Assembly (NCBI GenBank): GCA_035384565.1
Contig: DAOOIT010000013.1
Coordinates: forward strand, 1 to 64,000
From: Planctomycetota bacterium
GTDB lineage: Bacteria; Planctomycetota; PUPC01; DSUN01
Length of the DNA: 64,000 bases
Direction of reading: 5' to 3'
The translations under genes and the position numbers were made by a program. Of the stretch, positions 45,597-53,079 are shown one piece after another. The first letter of the stretch is position 1, and every line of letters starts with the position of its first letter. Below the pieces are notes generated by a model that saw only the letters and a program-made list of their open reading frames with translations, had not been told where the DNA came from and did not search any database.

Positions 45597-46510
45597 ACGC
45601 CGCGGCGCAGGTCCTCGGCGGCAGCGTGGGCGAGTGCGCGCAGGTTGGCGGCGTTGCCCGAGCGGTCGGAGCGCGCCACACGCGACCCGTCGGGCGAGAA
45701 GAGAATGGCCCTGAGGCGCACGGAGCCCTCCCGCAACTCCGCGTAGGCGCCCAGGGGCATCGAGCAGCCGCCGCCGAGGGCGTCGAGGAGCGCCCGCTCG
45801 GCAGCCACGGCCAGCGTGGCGGCCTCGTCGGCGATGGCGGCCGCGAGGGCCGCTGCCTCGGTGCCCGCCTTGGCCTCGATTGCCAGCGCACCCTGGCCGG
45901 GGGCCGGCAGCATCAGGTCGAAGGGCAGCACCTCGGTCGCCATCTCGGCGAGGCCCAGCCGCGTGAGGCCCGCCAGCGCGAGCACGATGGCATCGAACTG
46001 CCCATCCGCCAGCTTCTTCAGCCGGGTATCGAGGTTCCCGCGGATCGGCTCGCAGCGCAGGTCGGGCCGCGCGGCGCGAAGCTGGGCGGCCCGCCGCGGG
46101 CTGCTCGTGCCGATGCGCGCGCCGTGGGGCAGATCGAAGAGGCGGGATGCCCCTCTGCTCACGTGACGCTCCGCGATGATCAGAGAGTCGTTCGCCGGCG
46201 CGCGCACAGGCACGCACGCAACGGCGAGTCCCTCGGGCAACTGCGTGGGCAGATCCTTCAGGCTGTGCACCGCCAGATCGATCGCCCCGCCGAGGAGGGC
46301 CTCCTCGAGCTCCTTCGTGAAGAGGCCCTTGCCGCCGATCTGGGGCAGCGGCTGAGTCGTCTGGCGGTCGCCCGAGGTGGTGATGTGGACGAGCTTGCAG
46401 GCGAGGCCGGGGTGTGCGGCGGCGATCTGGTCGGCGGCCCACTGGCTCTGCGTCAGCGCCAGCTTGCTCGCGCGAGTGCCGATGCGAAGGCTCGATCTGT
46501 GGCTTGCGAT
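45584..46510 (-). CDS. hemC: hydroxymethylbilane synthase lacking a canonical start codon
   Basis: HemC joins four porphobilinogen molecules to hydroxymethylbilane in haem synthesis. The whole family sequence is present: RIGTRASKLALTQSQWAAD, HITTSGDRQTT, GGKGLFTKELEEALL, AVHSLKDLPTQLPEGL, RIGTSSPRRAAQL, RGNLDTRL, and GGGCSMPLGAYAEL with the cofactor-binding Cys. Yet between a TAG at 46561-46559 and the conserved RIGTR no ATG, GTG or TTG exists in frame. The best candidate is ATC at 46510-46508, eight bases after AGGA, giving 308 residues. A GTG start at 46270 would delete a quarter of the enzyme. Confidence 0.85.
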   Translation of the reverse strand: MASHRSSLRIGTRASKLALTQSQWAADQIAAAHPGLACKLVHITTSGDRQTTQPLPQIGGKGLFTKELEEALLGGAIDLAVHSLKDLPTQLPEGLAVACVPVRAPANDSLIIAERHVSRGASRLFDLPHGARIGTSSPRRAAQLRAARPDLRCEPIRGNLDTRLKKLADGQFDAIVLALAGLTRLGLAEMATEVLPFDLMLPAPGQGALAIEAKAGTEAAALAAAIADEAATLAVAAERALLDALGGGCSMPLGAYAELREGSVRLRAILFSPDGSRVARSDRSGNAANLRALAHAAAEDLRRGVHFS

Positions 46511-46580
46511 CTGGGATGTCCTAGAGAGCGCTTGCCGGCCCGACGATGCTCCCCAATGCTATGCAGGTCTTCGGCGCCTG

Positions 46581-47609
46581 TCAAGCGAACAGGGCCTCCA
46601 CGAAGGCGTCGGGGTCGAAGGGCTGGATGTCGGCGGGCTTCTCGCCGAGTCCGATGAACTTCACCGGAATCCCGAGCTGGTCCTTGACGGCGACTACGAT
46701 GCCGCCCTTGGCCGTGCCATCGAGCTTCGCGAGGAAGATGCCCGTGACCTTGATCGCCTCCTTGAATTGCCTGGCTTGTGCGATGGCGTTCTGGCCCGTG
46801 GTGGCGTCGAGCACGAGGATGACCTCGTGCGGGGCGCCCGGGATCTTCTTCTCGATCACGCGGCGGATCTTCTCCAGCTCCTTCATCAGGTTCTGCTGCG
46901 TGTGGAGCCGGCCGGCGGTGTCCACGATCAGAATGTCCACGCCGCGGGCGAGCGCGGCGTCGCAGGCGTCGTAGGCCACGGCGCCCGGGTCGCCGCCGCG
47001 CTGGTGGCGCACGATGTCCACGCCGAGGCGCTCGGCCCAGATGGTGAGCTGCTCGACGGCGGCGGCCCGATACGTGTCGCTGGCGCACAGCAGCACCCGG
47101 CCGCCGCGGTCGCGGAAGTGGTTGGCCAGCTTGGCGATCGAGGTGGTCTTGCCCGAGCCGTTCACGCCGGCGACCAGGATCACCGTGGGCGGCTTCTCGG
47201 CGTGGCCGATGCCCACGTCCTGCTGCGTGAGGAGCGCCTTGAGCTGCGCCTTGAGGAAATCGTGGAGCTGGTCGGTCGTCTCGATCTCGCGGTTCTTCCA
47301 GGCGGCGCGCACCTGGTCGAGGAGCTTGGTGACGGTGTCAATGCCCATGTCGGCGGTGATCATCAGCTCCTCGAGCTGGTCGAGCTTCGCCTGGTCAATC
47401 TTGCCCCTGATGGAGAAGATGGAACCGAGGCCCGCGGCGAGGAAGCTGCGGGTCTTGGCCAGGCCGTCCTTGATGCGCCCGAGCGACGAGGCCATGCGGG
47501 CGAAGAGGCCCTTCTTCGGCTCGGGCGCCGGCTCGGCCGCCTGTGGCGGAGGGGAGGGGGGCGGCGCCTCCGCAGACTTCGCACCTTTGCTCTTGCCCCA
47601 GAATGGCAT
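46581..47609 (-). CDS. ftsY: signal recognition particle receptor FtsY
   Basis: FtsY docks ribosome-SRP complexes at the inner membrane. The 342-residue protein has a short charged/Pro-rich N-terminus, the N-domain helices (LDQLEELMITADMGIDTV) and the GTPase G-domain: VNGSGKTTS (G1), DTYRAAAVEQL (the insertion/G2 region), DTAGRLHTQ (G3), AKLDGTAKGG (G4) and FIGLGEKPADIQPFD. The ATG at 47609 is chosen because AAGGA is eight to nine bases upstream; a GTG six bases earlier is too close. It lies 70 bases upstream of hemC on the same strand. Confidence 0.96.
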   Translation of the reverse strand: MPFWGKSKGAKSAEAPPPSPPPQAAEPAPEPKKGLFARMASSLGRIKDGLAKTRSFLAAGLGSIFSIRGKIDQAKLDQLEELMITADMGIDTVTKLLDQVRAAWKNREIETTDQLHDFLKAQLKALLTQQDVGIGHAEKPPTVILVAGVNGSGKTTSIAKLANHFRDRGGRVLLCASDTYRAAAVEQLTIWAERLGVDIVRHQRGGDPGAVAYDACDAALARGVDILIVDTAGRLHTQQNLMKELEKIRRVIEKKIPGAPHEVILVLDATTGQNAIAQARQFKEAIKVTGIFLAKLDGTAKGGIVVAVKDQLGIPVKFIGLGEKPADIQPFDPDAFVEALFA

Positions 47610-47708
47610 GGGCACTGTCCTTCAAACGGTTGCAGGCGGCAAGGGGAAAGGGGCCGGAACGGGATGCCTCCGGGCTTGCCGCTTGTGGCCTGAGGCTTGC
47701 TGCGTGGG

Positions 47709-49115
47709 TCAGTTCGGCGCGCCGAGGGTCTCGAGGAACTCCTTGTTGGTCTTCGCGCGCTTGACGCGCTCGATGAGCAGTTCCATCGCCTCGGTGGCGT
47801 TCATCTCGCTGAGCACCTTGCGCAGCACCCACACGCGGTTGAGGTCCTCGGGCGAGAGCAGCAGCTCCTCCTTGCGGGTGCCGGAGCGGTTGACGTCAAT
47901 GGCGGGGAAGATGCGGCGTTCTTCGAGGCGGCGGTCGAGCACGAGTTCCATGTTGCCCGTGCCCTTGAACTCTTCGAAGATCACCTCGTCCATGCGCGAG
48001 CCGGTCTCGATGAGGCCGGTGGCGAGGATGGTGAGCGAGCCGCCCTCCTCGATGTTGCGGGCCGCGCCGAAGAAGCGCTTGGGCTTCTGAAGGGCCGCGG
48101 CGTCCACGCCGCCCGACAGGATTTTCCCGCTGTGCGGGCACTCGGTGTTGTAGGCGCGGCCGAGGCGGGTGATGGAGTCGAGCAGAATCACCACGTCCTT
48201 GCCGTACTCGACCATGCGCTTGGCCTTCTCGATGACCATCTCGGCCACCTGGATGTGGCGCTCGGCGGGCTCGTCGAAGGTGGAACTGATGACCTCGGCC
48301 TTGACCGAGCGCTGCATGTCGGTGACCTCCTCGGGCCGCTCGTCAATGAGGAGGACCATGGGATAGATATCGGGGTGGTTGGTGGTGATGGCGTTGGCGA
48401 TCTTCTGGAGGAGGATGGTCTTGCCGGCCTTGGGCGGCGAGATGATGAGGCCGCGCTGGCCCTTGCCGATGGGCGCGATGAGGTCCACGATGCGCGTCTC
48501 GATGACGTCGGGCGTGGTTTCGAGGATGAGGCGCTTGTCGGGGTGCAACGGCGTGAGGTCCTCGAAACACACGCGGTCGGCCAGCTCCTCGGGCGGGGCG
48601 TAATTGATCGCCTCGACCCGCAGAAGGGCGAAGTAGCGCTCGTTGTCCTTGGGCGGGCGGATCTGGCCGGCCACCACGGTGCCGGTCTTGAGCCCGAAGC
48701 GGCGAATCTGCGAGGGCGAGATGTAGATGTCGTCGGGGCAGGGCAGGTAGTTGTAGTCGGGCGAGCGCAGGAAGCCGAAGCCGTCGGGCAGCACCTCGAG
48801 CACGCCTTCGCCGCGGATGAGGCCGGCGCGCTTGACCCACTCTTCGAGGATCTTGTAGATGAGCTCCTGCTTCTTGAGGCCGGCGAGGCCCGTGATGCCC
48901 TCCTTCTCGGCCATCTGATGGAGTTCGTGGATCTTGAGGCGCTTGAGTTCGGCAATGTGCAGCTCCTCGCCGCCCCTCGCCGCGTCCTCGAGTTGCTCCT
49001 CGAGGGCCTTCTCCTCGGCGGCCAGTTGGGCGTCGTTGGGGAGGATGCCCTTGCCGAAGGAGGTGCCATTCCTGGATTCCTTCTTCTCCTTCACCGCTCG
49101 CGAATTTCTTGCCAT
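47709..49115 (-). CDS. rho: transcription termination factor Rho
   Basis: Rho is a hexameric RNA helicase that ends transcription. The 468-residue protein has an extended charged N-terminus (~45 residues), the helical Rho_N part (ELKRLKIHELHQMAEKEGI), the cold-shock-like RNA-binding domain (DGFGFLRSPDYNYLPCPDD) and the ATPase core with PPKAGKT (Walker A), DERPEEVTDM and VVILLDSITRLGRAYN (Walker B). GKGQRGLI and the R-loop region KRFFGAARN are intact. The start ATG at 49115 overlaps coaE by 25 bases with AGGAG two bases away. The coaE-rho pair is frequent in this type of genome. Confidence 0.96.
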   Translation of the reverse strand: MARNSRAVKEKKESRNGTSFGKGILPNDAQLAAEEKALEEQLEDAARGGEELHIAELKRLKIHELHQMAEKEGITGLAGLKKQELIYKILEEWVKRAGLIRGEGVLEVLPDGFGFLRSPDYNYLPCPDDIYISPSQIRRFGLKTGTVVAGQIRPPKDNERYFALLRVEAINYAPPEELADRVCFEDLTPLHPDKRLILETTPDVIETRIVDLIAPIGKGQRGLIISPPKAGKTILLQKIANAITTNHPDIYPMVLLIDERPEEVTDMQRSVKAEVISSTFDEPAERHIQVAEMVIEKAKRMVEYGKDVVILLDSITRLGRAYNTECPHSGKILSGGVDAAALQKPKRFFGAARNIEEGGSLTILATGLIETGSRMDEVIFEEFKGTGNMELVLDRRLEERRIFPAIDVNRSGTRKEELLLSPEDLNRVWVLRKVLSEMNATEAMELLIERVKRAKTNKEFLETLGAPN

Positions 49116-49702
49116 AGCTCCTGCACCTGTCGGGTAGTGGTTTCGAGAGGCCCGTTGCCGTTTATCACGAAGCGTGCCCTGGCACGCTTGATCTCGAGAG
49201 GCGCCTGGAGGCGTTCGCGGCGGGCGAGTTCGGCGGCCTTCCAGCCGCGCTCGGCGGCGCGCTTCCGCCGCACCTCGCGCGGGCAGTCCACAAAGACGAG
49301 AGCGTCGCACACGGCATCCAGCTCCGTCTCCACGAGCAGCGGCGCGTCCACCACGATGGCCGGCGCCCCCGCCGCGCGGGCCGCGGCGATCTGGCGGTGC
49401 AGCTCGGCTCGGATGGCCGGGTGCGTGATGGCCTCGAGGGCGGCCAACTCCTTCGGTCCGCGGAAGGCTCTCCGGGCCACCTTCGCGCGGTCCACGCCGC
49501 CGTCCGGTCCCAGCACGCCGCGGCCCCAGAGGGCCACCACCTGCTCGCGCACGGCCGGCTGGGCCAGGACGGCGTGGCCGATCTCGTCGGCATTCACAGT
49601 ACGCGCTCCGAGTTCGGCGAGCATCCTGGCCACTGTCGTCTTGCCCGCTGCGATGCCGCCGAGCAACCCGATCACGGGACACCGACTTCTCGTGGAGCTC
49701 AT
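49091..49702 (-). CDS. coaE: dephospho-CoA kinase
   Basis: CoaE phosphorylates dephospho-CoA, the last step of coenzyme A synthesis. The 203-residue protein has the P-loop GGIAAGKTT near residue 15, the conserved NADEIGHAVL, THPAIRAELHRQI, VVDAPLLVE and the lid arginines VRRKRAAERGW. Length matches the family. It overlaps rho by 25 bases and probably shares its transcript. Confidence 0.95.
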   Translation of the reverse strand: MSSTRSRCPVIGLLGGIAAGKTTVARMLAELGARTVNADEIGHAVLAQPAVREQVVALWGRGVLGPDGGVDRAKVARRAFRGPKELAALEAITHPAIRAELHRQIAAARAAGAPAIVVDAPLLVETELDAVCDALVFVDCPREVRRKRAAERGWKAAELARRERLQAPLEIKRARARFVINGNGPLETTTRQVQELWQEIRER

Positions 49703-50490
49703 GAGCGTGGGCAGACTACCCCTCGATTGCGGGTGCCGCCGGGCGCACCGCCGGCGCGGCTGCCCGGAGCTGCCGTTGGGACTCAGCAGAACACGTAGTC
49801 CGGATTTCGGCCGCTGGCGATGCTCAGGCTCCGGTTGGGATGTCCCAGGTGGGCGTCACCTGACCACTGGCTGTGACGGCGCACGCGCAGAAAGCGCAGC
49901 TTGGAGAACGCTCGGCAAACGCAGAATTCCTACGGAGAAGACTGGCAGAATCAATCGCAGTCAGGATTAAGAGTGCAAGGAAAGGCTTGCGGAATAGAAG
50001 ATAACACACGACGCCGGCCGCTGTCAAGGGTTTTTTCGCTGAGGAGCCCGGCTCCCAATCCCCCCGGCTGCGCCCCCGCTCGCCGTCAGCATCCTCCAAA
50101 CCGGGCACACCGGCGCCCTGCGGGCACGGCTCTGCCGCTGCCGCGAGGTGAGCAAGTGTGGCGCTCGGGCCAGGCGGGCGGCTCTGAGCCCCTTCCGCCC
50201 ATACTTGCTCAATTTCCTTGCTCTCTCCGGTGAGCAAGTATGGCGCTTGGGCGATCCGGGCGGCTTGGCGGCCTTTCCTGCCATGCTTGCTCAATTTCCT
50301 CCCCCCTCAGGTGAGCAAGTATGGCGCGTAGGCGGTCTGGGGCCTTCCGCGGCCGTTCCTGCCCCTCTGCACCATTCGTGCTCTCAGGGGGGCTGATGCA
50401 CGTGAGGAGCAGGCAGGGCTTGGAGACCTCCGCGGCGCGGGTGGCCAGGCCTGGGGGCCATGCTCTTCGCCGCGCGCGGCGACACTACGG
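49703..50490. other. non-coding gap with an 82-bp repeat array
   Basis: No credible gene was found. 49703-50140 shows nothing beyond a TTTTTT run near 50030 without a convincing stem. 50147-50390 holds the repeat array described separately. The gap separates coaE-rho-ftsY-hemC from the FAD-oxidoreductase genes. Confidence 0.55.
50147..50390. repeat. 81-82-bp tandem repeats with TGAGCAAGTATG hairpins
   Basis: GGTGAGCAAGTATGGCGC-like units begin at 50147, 50229 and 50310 (spacing 82 and 81). Each of the first two units ends with CATACTTGCTCAATTTCC or its near-copy CATGCTTGCTCAATTTCC, which pairs with the core of the next unit as a 12-bp stem (perfect for the first pair). The same core forms the 73-bp array at 19186-19343. 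Confidence 0.72.
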
Positions 50491-52017
50491 TCAGAGAACG
50501 ATGGCTCCCTGGCCCTTGAGTGTCTCGCGGAGCCTCGCGGGGTTTACCTCGGCCACGGGTCTGCCCGAATCCAGAGCCAGCCACGCGGCGACGCCCGCGG
50601 CCTGGCCGGTCTGGTTGCAGTTGACCATCACGCGCACGGCGCCGAAGGCCCCCTCGTCGGCGTCGAGGGCACGGCCGGCGACGAGCACGTTCGTGGCCCC
50701 CTTCGGCACAAGGCACGAATAGGGGATCTGGTAGTAGGGCGCCTTTTCGAGGCGCCGAAACGTCACGCCCGCGCCGCGCGCGCTGTGGATGTCCACGGGA
50801 TATGTGCCGTAGCCGATGGCATCGGGGAAGCGCTGGCCGGCGAGCAGTTCGTCCTGCGTCAGCGTGTGCAGGCAGCGCGCATGGCGGGTCTCGCGGATGC
50901 CGATCTTCGCGGGCAGGGTGACCAGCGGCGTGCCCTTGTCGCCCAGGAAGTGCTCGCGCAGAATGTCGCAGATGGCGCGCACCTGGCGCCGGCCCTCGAG
51001 CTCCGCCTGCGTCAGCTCATCGGCGTCGGCGCAGTTGGCGCCGAATACGCGGGTGCCGGCGAGCATGTACTCGTCGTCGCCGCCGGGCACGGCCGAGCCC
51101 CAGGCGAAGCCCTTCTGAAGGGCCTGGGGGTACTGGGCGTCGAAGATGACACTGTGGATGTTGAAGCCCGGGTGCGCCTTGCTCAGGGCGCGCAGGCCGC
51201 GGAGGATCACGCACGTGGTGGGCGGCTGGACGTCCTTGCGCTGATAGACGGGCAGGCCCAGGCGGGCAACGAGGTCGGCATCGCCCGTAGCATCCACGAA
51301 CTGCTTCGCGCGGATGGCCCGCCGCCCCGTCTTGTCCTCGACGATGGCCGCGACCAGGCGGCCATCCTCCAGGCCGGGCGCCACGAAGAGCGTGTGCAGG
51401 AACGGGCGCACTTTCGCCTCGGTCACGAGCAGGTCGAGCGCGATCTTCAGCTCTTCGGTGTTGAGGACGAAGTACTGGCTCGCCGTGCCCACGAAGCGCA
51501 CGGCATCGCGTCTGGCGAGGCGGTCCACCACCTCGGTCGTGAGGCCCGCGATCACTTGCTGCTGGCCCTGGATATCCTTGGTCGAGTGCCACACGCTCAC
51601 GAGGCTGGCCGTGGCGACGCCGCCGAAGAAGCCGTTGGTTTCGATGAGGGCCACGCGGGCGCCCAGACGTGCGGCGGCGACGGCGGCGAAGACGCCCGTG
51701 CAGCTTCCGCCCACGACGCACACGTCCACGTCGGCCACCACGGGGGTTTCGCGCGGGGCTTCGCGAATGGTGTCCATCTTCGGAGGCTCTCCTGCAGACG
51801 CGAGGGCGGCGCCGGCCGCGGCCAGCGCCGGGGTTTGGAGGAATGTGCGGCGAGGGAAACGGCTCGTGGCGGCGCCCCTTGCTTGGGAACCTCCCGCGGG
51901 TTGCGAACCCGCGGGAGGTTGGCTACGAGCCTGTCCAAGAATCCCCGTGGGCTGCGTTGCCGGCGTCAGCGGGCTGGAGGCGAGGCGCGGCGACGCAGGC
52001 GATGCCCTGGAATGCAT
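50491..52017 (-). CDS. FAD-dependent oxidoreductase with disrupted Tat signal
   Basis: The protein core has the dinucleotide motif VDVCVVGGSCTGVFAAVAAARLG, ETNGFFGGVATASLVS, the FVDATGDADLVARLG segment and the C-terminal VLVAGRALDADEGAFGAVRV, as in exported FAD_oxidored proteins. A twin-arginine motif (RFPRRTFLQTPALAAAGAAL) lies in frame just before, but no start codon precedes it in native sequence: upstream DNA is a hairpin repeat (51888-51920) and then a mobile element (51927-52204). Starting points are ATG 52017 inside the element (used here), or ATG 51777, which gives a signal-less protein behind AGGAG. Confidence 0.8.
   Translation of the reverse strand: MHSRASPASPRLASSPLTPATQPTGILGQARSQPPAGSQPAGGSQARGAATSRFPRRTFLQTPALAAAGAALASAGEPPKMDTIREAPRETPVVADVDVCVVGGSCTGVFAAVAAARLGARVALIETNGFFGGVATASLVSVWHSTKDIQGQQQVIAGLTTEVVDRLARRDAVRFVGTASQYFVLNTEELKIALDLLVTEAKVRPFLHTLFVAPGLEDGRLVAAIVEDKTGRRAIRAKQFVDATGDADLVARLGLPVYQRKDVQPPTTCVILRGLRALSKAHPGFNIHSVIFDAQYPQALQKGFAWGSAVPGGDDEYMLAGTRVFGANCADADELTQAELEGRRQVRAICDILREHFLGDKGTPLVTLPAKIGIRETRHARCLHTLTQDELLAGQRFPDAIGYGTYPVDIHSARGAGVTFRRLEKAPYYQIPYSCLVPKGATNVLVAGRALDADEGAFGAVRVMVNCNQTGQAAGVAAWLALDSGRPVAEVNPARLRETLKGQGAIVL
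51888..51920. repeat. perfect 15-bp hairpin AACCTCCCGCGGGTT in the FAD gene 5' region
   Basis: Arms 51888-51902 and 51906-51920 are perfect inverted repeats around a three-base loop. The core equals that of the hairpin at 33640-33669. It lies between the mobile element and the Tat motif codons. Confidence 0.72.
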
Positions 52018-52204
52018 CGCTGAGGAGCCGCAACGTGGCAGCCGGCCCGCTGACGCCGCAACCCGAAGGGACGCCGCGACTTCAGGCCGCCCGCTGTGTC
52101 GCTCATCGTCCGCGATGCGCTCCGTTGCATCGCCTCCTCCTCGCTCCTTGCGTGCGGCCCGAATCGGCGACGTCGCAGCCTCACGCGGATTCTCGGACAG
52201 GCTC
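51927..52204. mobile_element. 278-bp non-autonomous element with terminal inverted repeats
   Basis: The ends read GAGCCTGTCCAAGAATCC (left) and, on the other strand, GAGCCTGTCCGAGAATCC (right), followed by similar GTG-GGCTGCG / GTGAGGCTGCG sequence. No protein is encoded. It fits exactly between the stop codon of the TIM-barrel gene (52205) and the FAD-oxidoreductase 5' region. Confidence 0.75.
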
Positions 52205-53068
52205 CTAGGCGAACAGCTTGCGTACGAAGGCGGCATTCCGCCTGAAATCGGCGTCGCGGTCCTTCGAGGGACACGACGTTTCGAGGACGGCCCAGCCCCT
52301 GTAACCGATGTCGTTGAGAGCGTCGCGGACGGCCTCCCAGTTGACCTTCCCTTCGCCGAGGTAGTTGGCGCCGTCCTTGAAGTGAATCTGGCAGAGCTTG
52401 CCCTTCAGCTCGCGGATTTCGGCGGGGGCGTCGTGGCCGACGTCGGTGGAGTTCCGCGCGTCGTAATAGACCTGCACCGCGGGGCTCCCGACACGCTCGA
52501 GGATCGCCAGGTTCTGCTTCGCCGTGAGATAGTTCTCGAGCCCGAGCACCACGCGGGCCTTCTCGGCCCTGGGCGCGGCCTCCTTCAGGCGGGCGACCAC
52601 GGCGTCCACGGCCTCGGTCTTCAGCTCGGCGTCGTTCTTGCGGAGGTCGCCCGCGCCGAAGAAGGCGAGGAGGATGTTGGTCGCCCCGAGGTCGGCGGTG
52701 GCCTCGATGCACTGGTCGAGCCAGGCGGGGCCGCGCGGGTCGGTGGCGAGCGGACAGCCGTTGAGCAGGCCCATGGCGACGGACGAGATGGCGACGCCGA
52801 TCTCCTTGGCCTTGGCCTTGAGCTGCTCGCGGTACTTGGGGTCGGCAATCTGGAGCTTGTCGGCGGCGCCGCCGGGCGAAACCTCCAGCCCATCGAGCGT
52901 GCAGCGTTTGGCGACTTCGAGGCCGCCCGGCCCGCCGGCCCCCAGCGACCAGTCGCACGCGCTCAGGCGAATACGGGGCATTTCCTTCTCCTCGGCCAGG
53001 GCATGGCGGGCGAACGAGGCGGCAGCGAAGCCGCCCACGACGCTGCACACAAACTCACGACGCTTCAT
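52205..53068 (-). CDS. Tat-exported sugar phosphate isomerase/epimerase-like TIM barrel
   Basis: The ATG at 53068 begins a Tat signal (MKRREFVCSVVGGFAAASF); GGAGAAG lies upstream. The 287-residue product is an AP_endonuc_2/xylose-isomerase-like barrel: LSACDWSLGAGGPGGLEVAKRC, VAISSVAMGLLNGCPL, RVVLGLENYLTAKQNLAIL with a metal Glu, VQVYYDARNSTD, LCQIHFKDGANYLGEGKV and WAVLETSCPS with the final Glu. Family members epimerise, isomerise or process keto-sugars in Bacteroidota and planctomycetes. Its stop codon abuts a mobile element. It lies 11 bases downstream of the large FAD enzyme gene, so the three genes probably form one transcript. Confidence 0.85.
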   Translation of the reverse strand: MKRREFVCSVVGGFAAASFARHALAEEKEMPRIRLSACDWSLGAGGPGGLEVAKRCTLDGLEVSPGGAADKLQIADPKYREQLKAKAKEIGVAISSVAMGLLNGCPLATDPRGPAWLDQCIEATADLGATNILLAFFGAGDLRKNDAELKTEAVDAVVARLKEAAPRAEKARVVLGLENYLTAKQNLAILERVGSPAVQVYYDARNSTDVGHDAPAEIRELKGKLCQIHFKDGANYLGEGKVNWEAVRDALNDIGYRGWAVLETSCPSKDRDADFRRNAAFVRKLFA

Positions 53069-53079
53069 CGAGGCTTCTC

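Noticed and set aside
43350..46442. A 1030-codon open frame on the minus strand across the transglutaminase-like gene and hemC
   Set aside because: It is a non-coding frame with anomalous composition; the real genes in this region have strong family signatures in other frames.
50020..50045. A T-run resembling an intrinsic terminator
   Set aside because: The preceding bases form only a short GGCCGGC-type stem, and no plus-strand gene ends just before it.
50147..50390. Regularly spaced repeats that might be a CRISPR array
   Set aside because: Only three degenerate units, the 'spacers' are similar to one another and contain hairpin partners, and no cas genes are near. It is a tandem repeat array.
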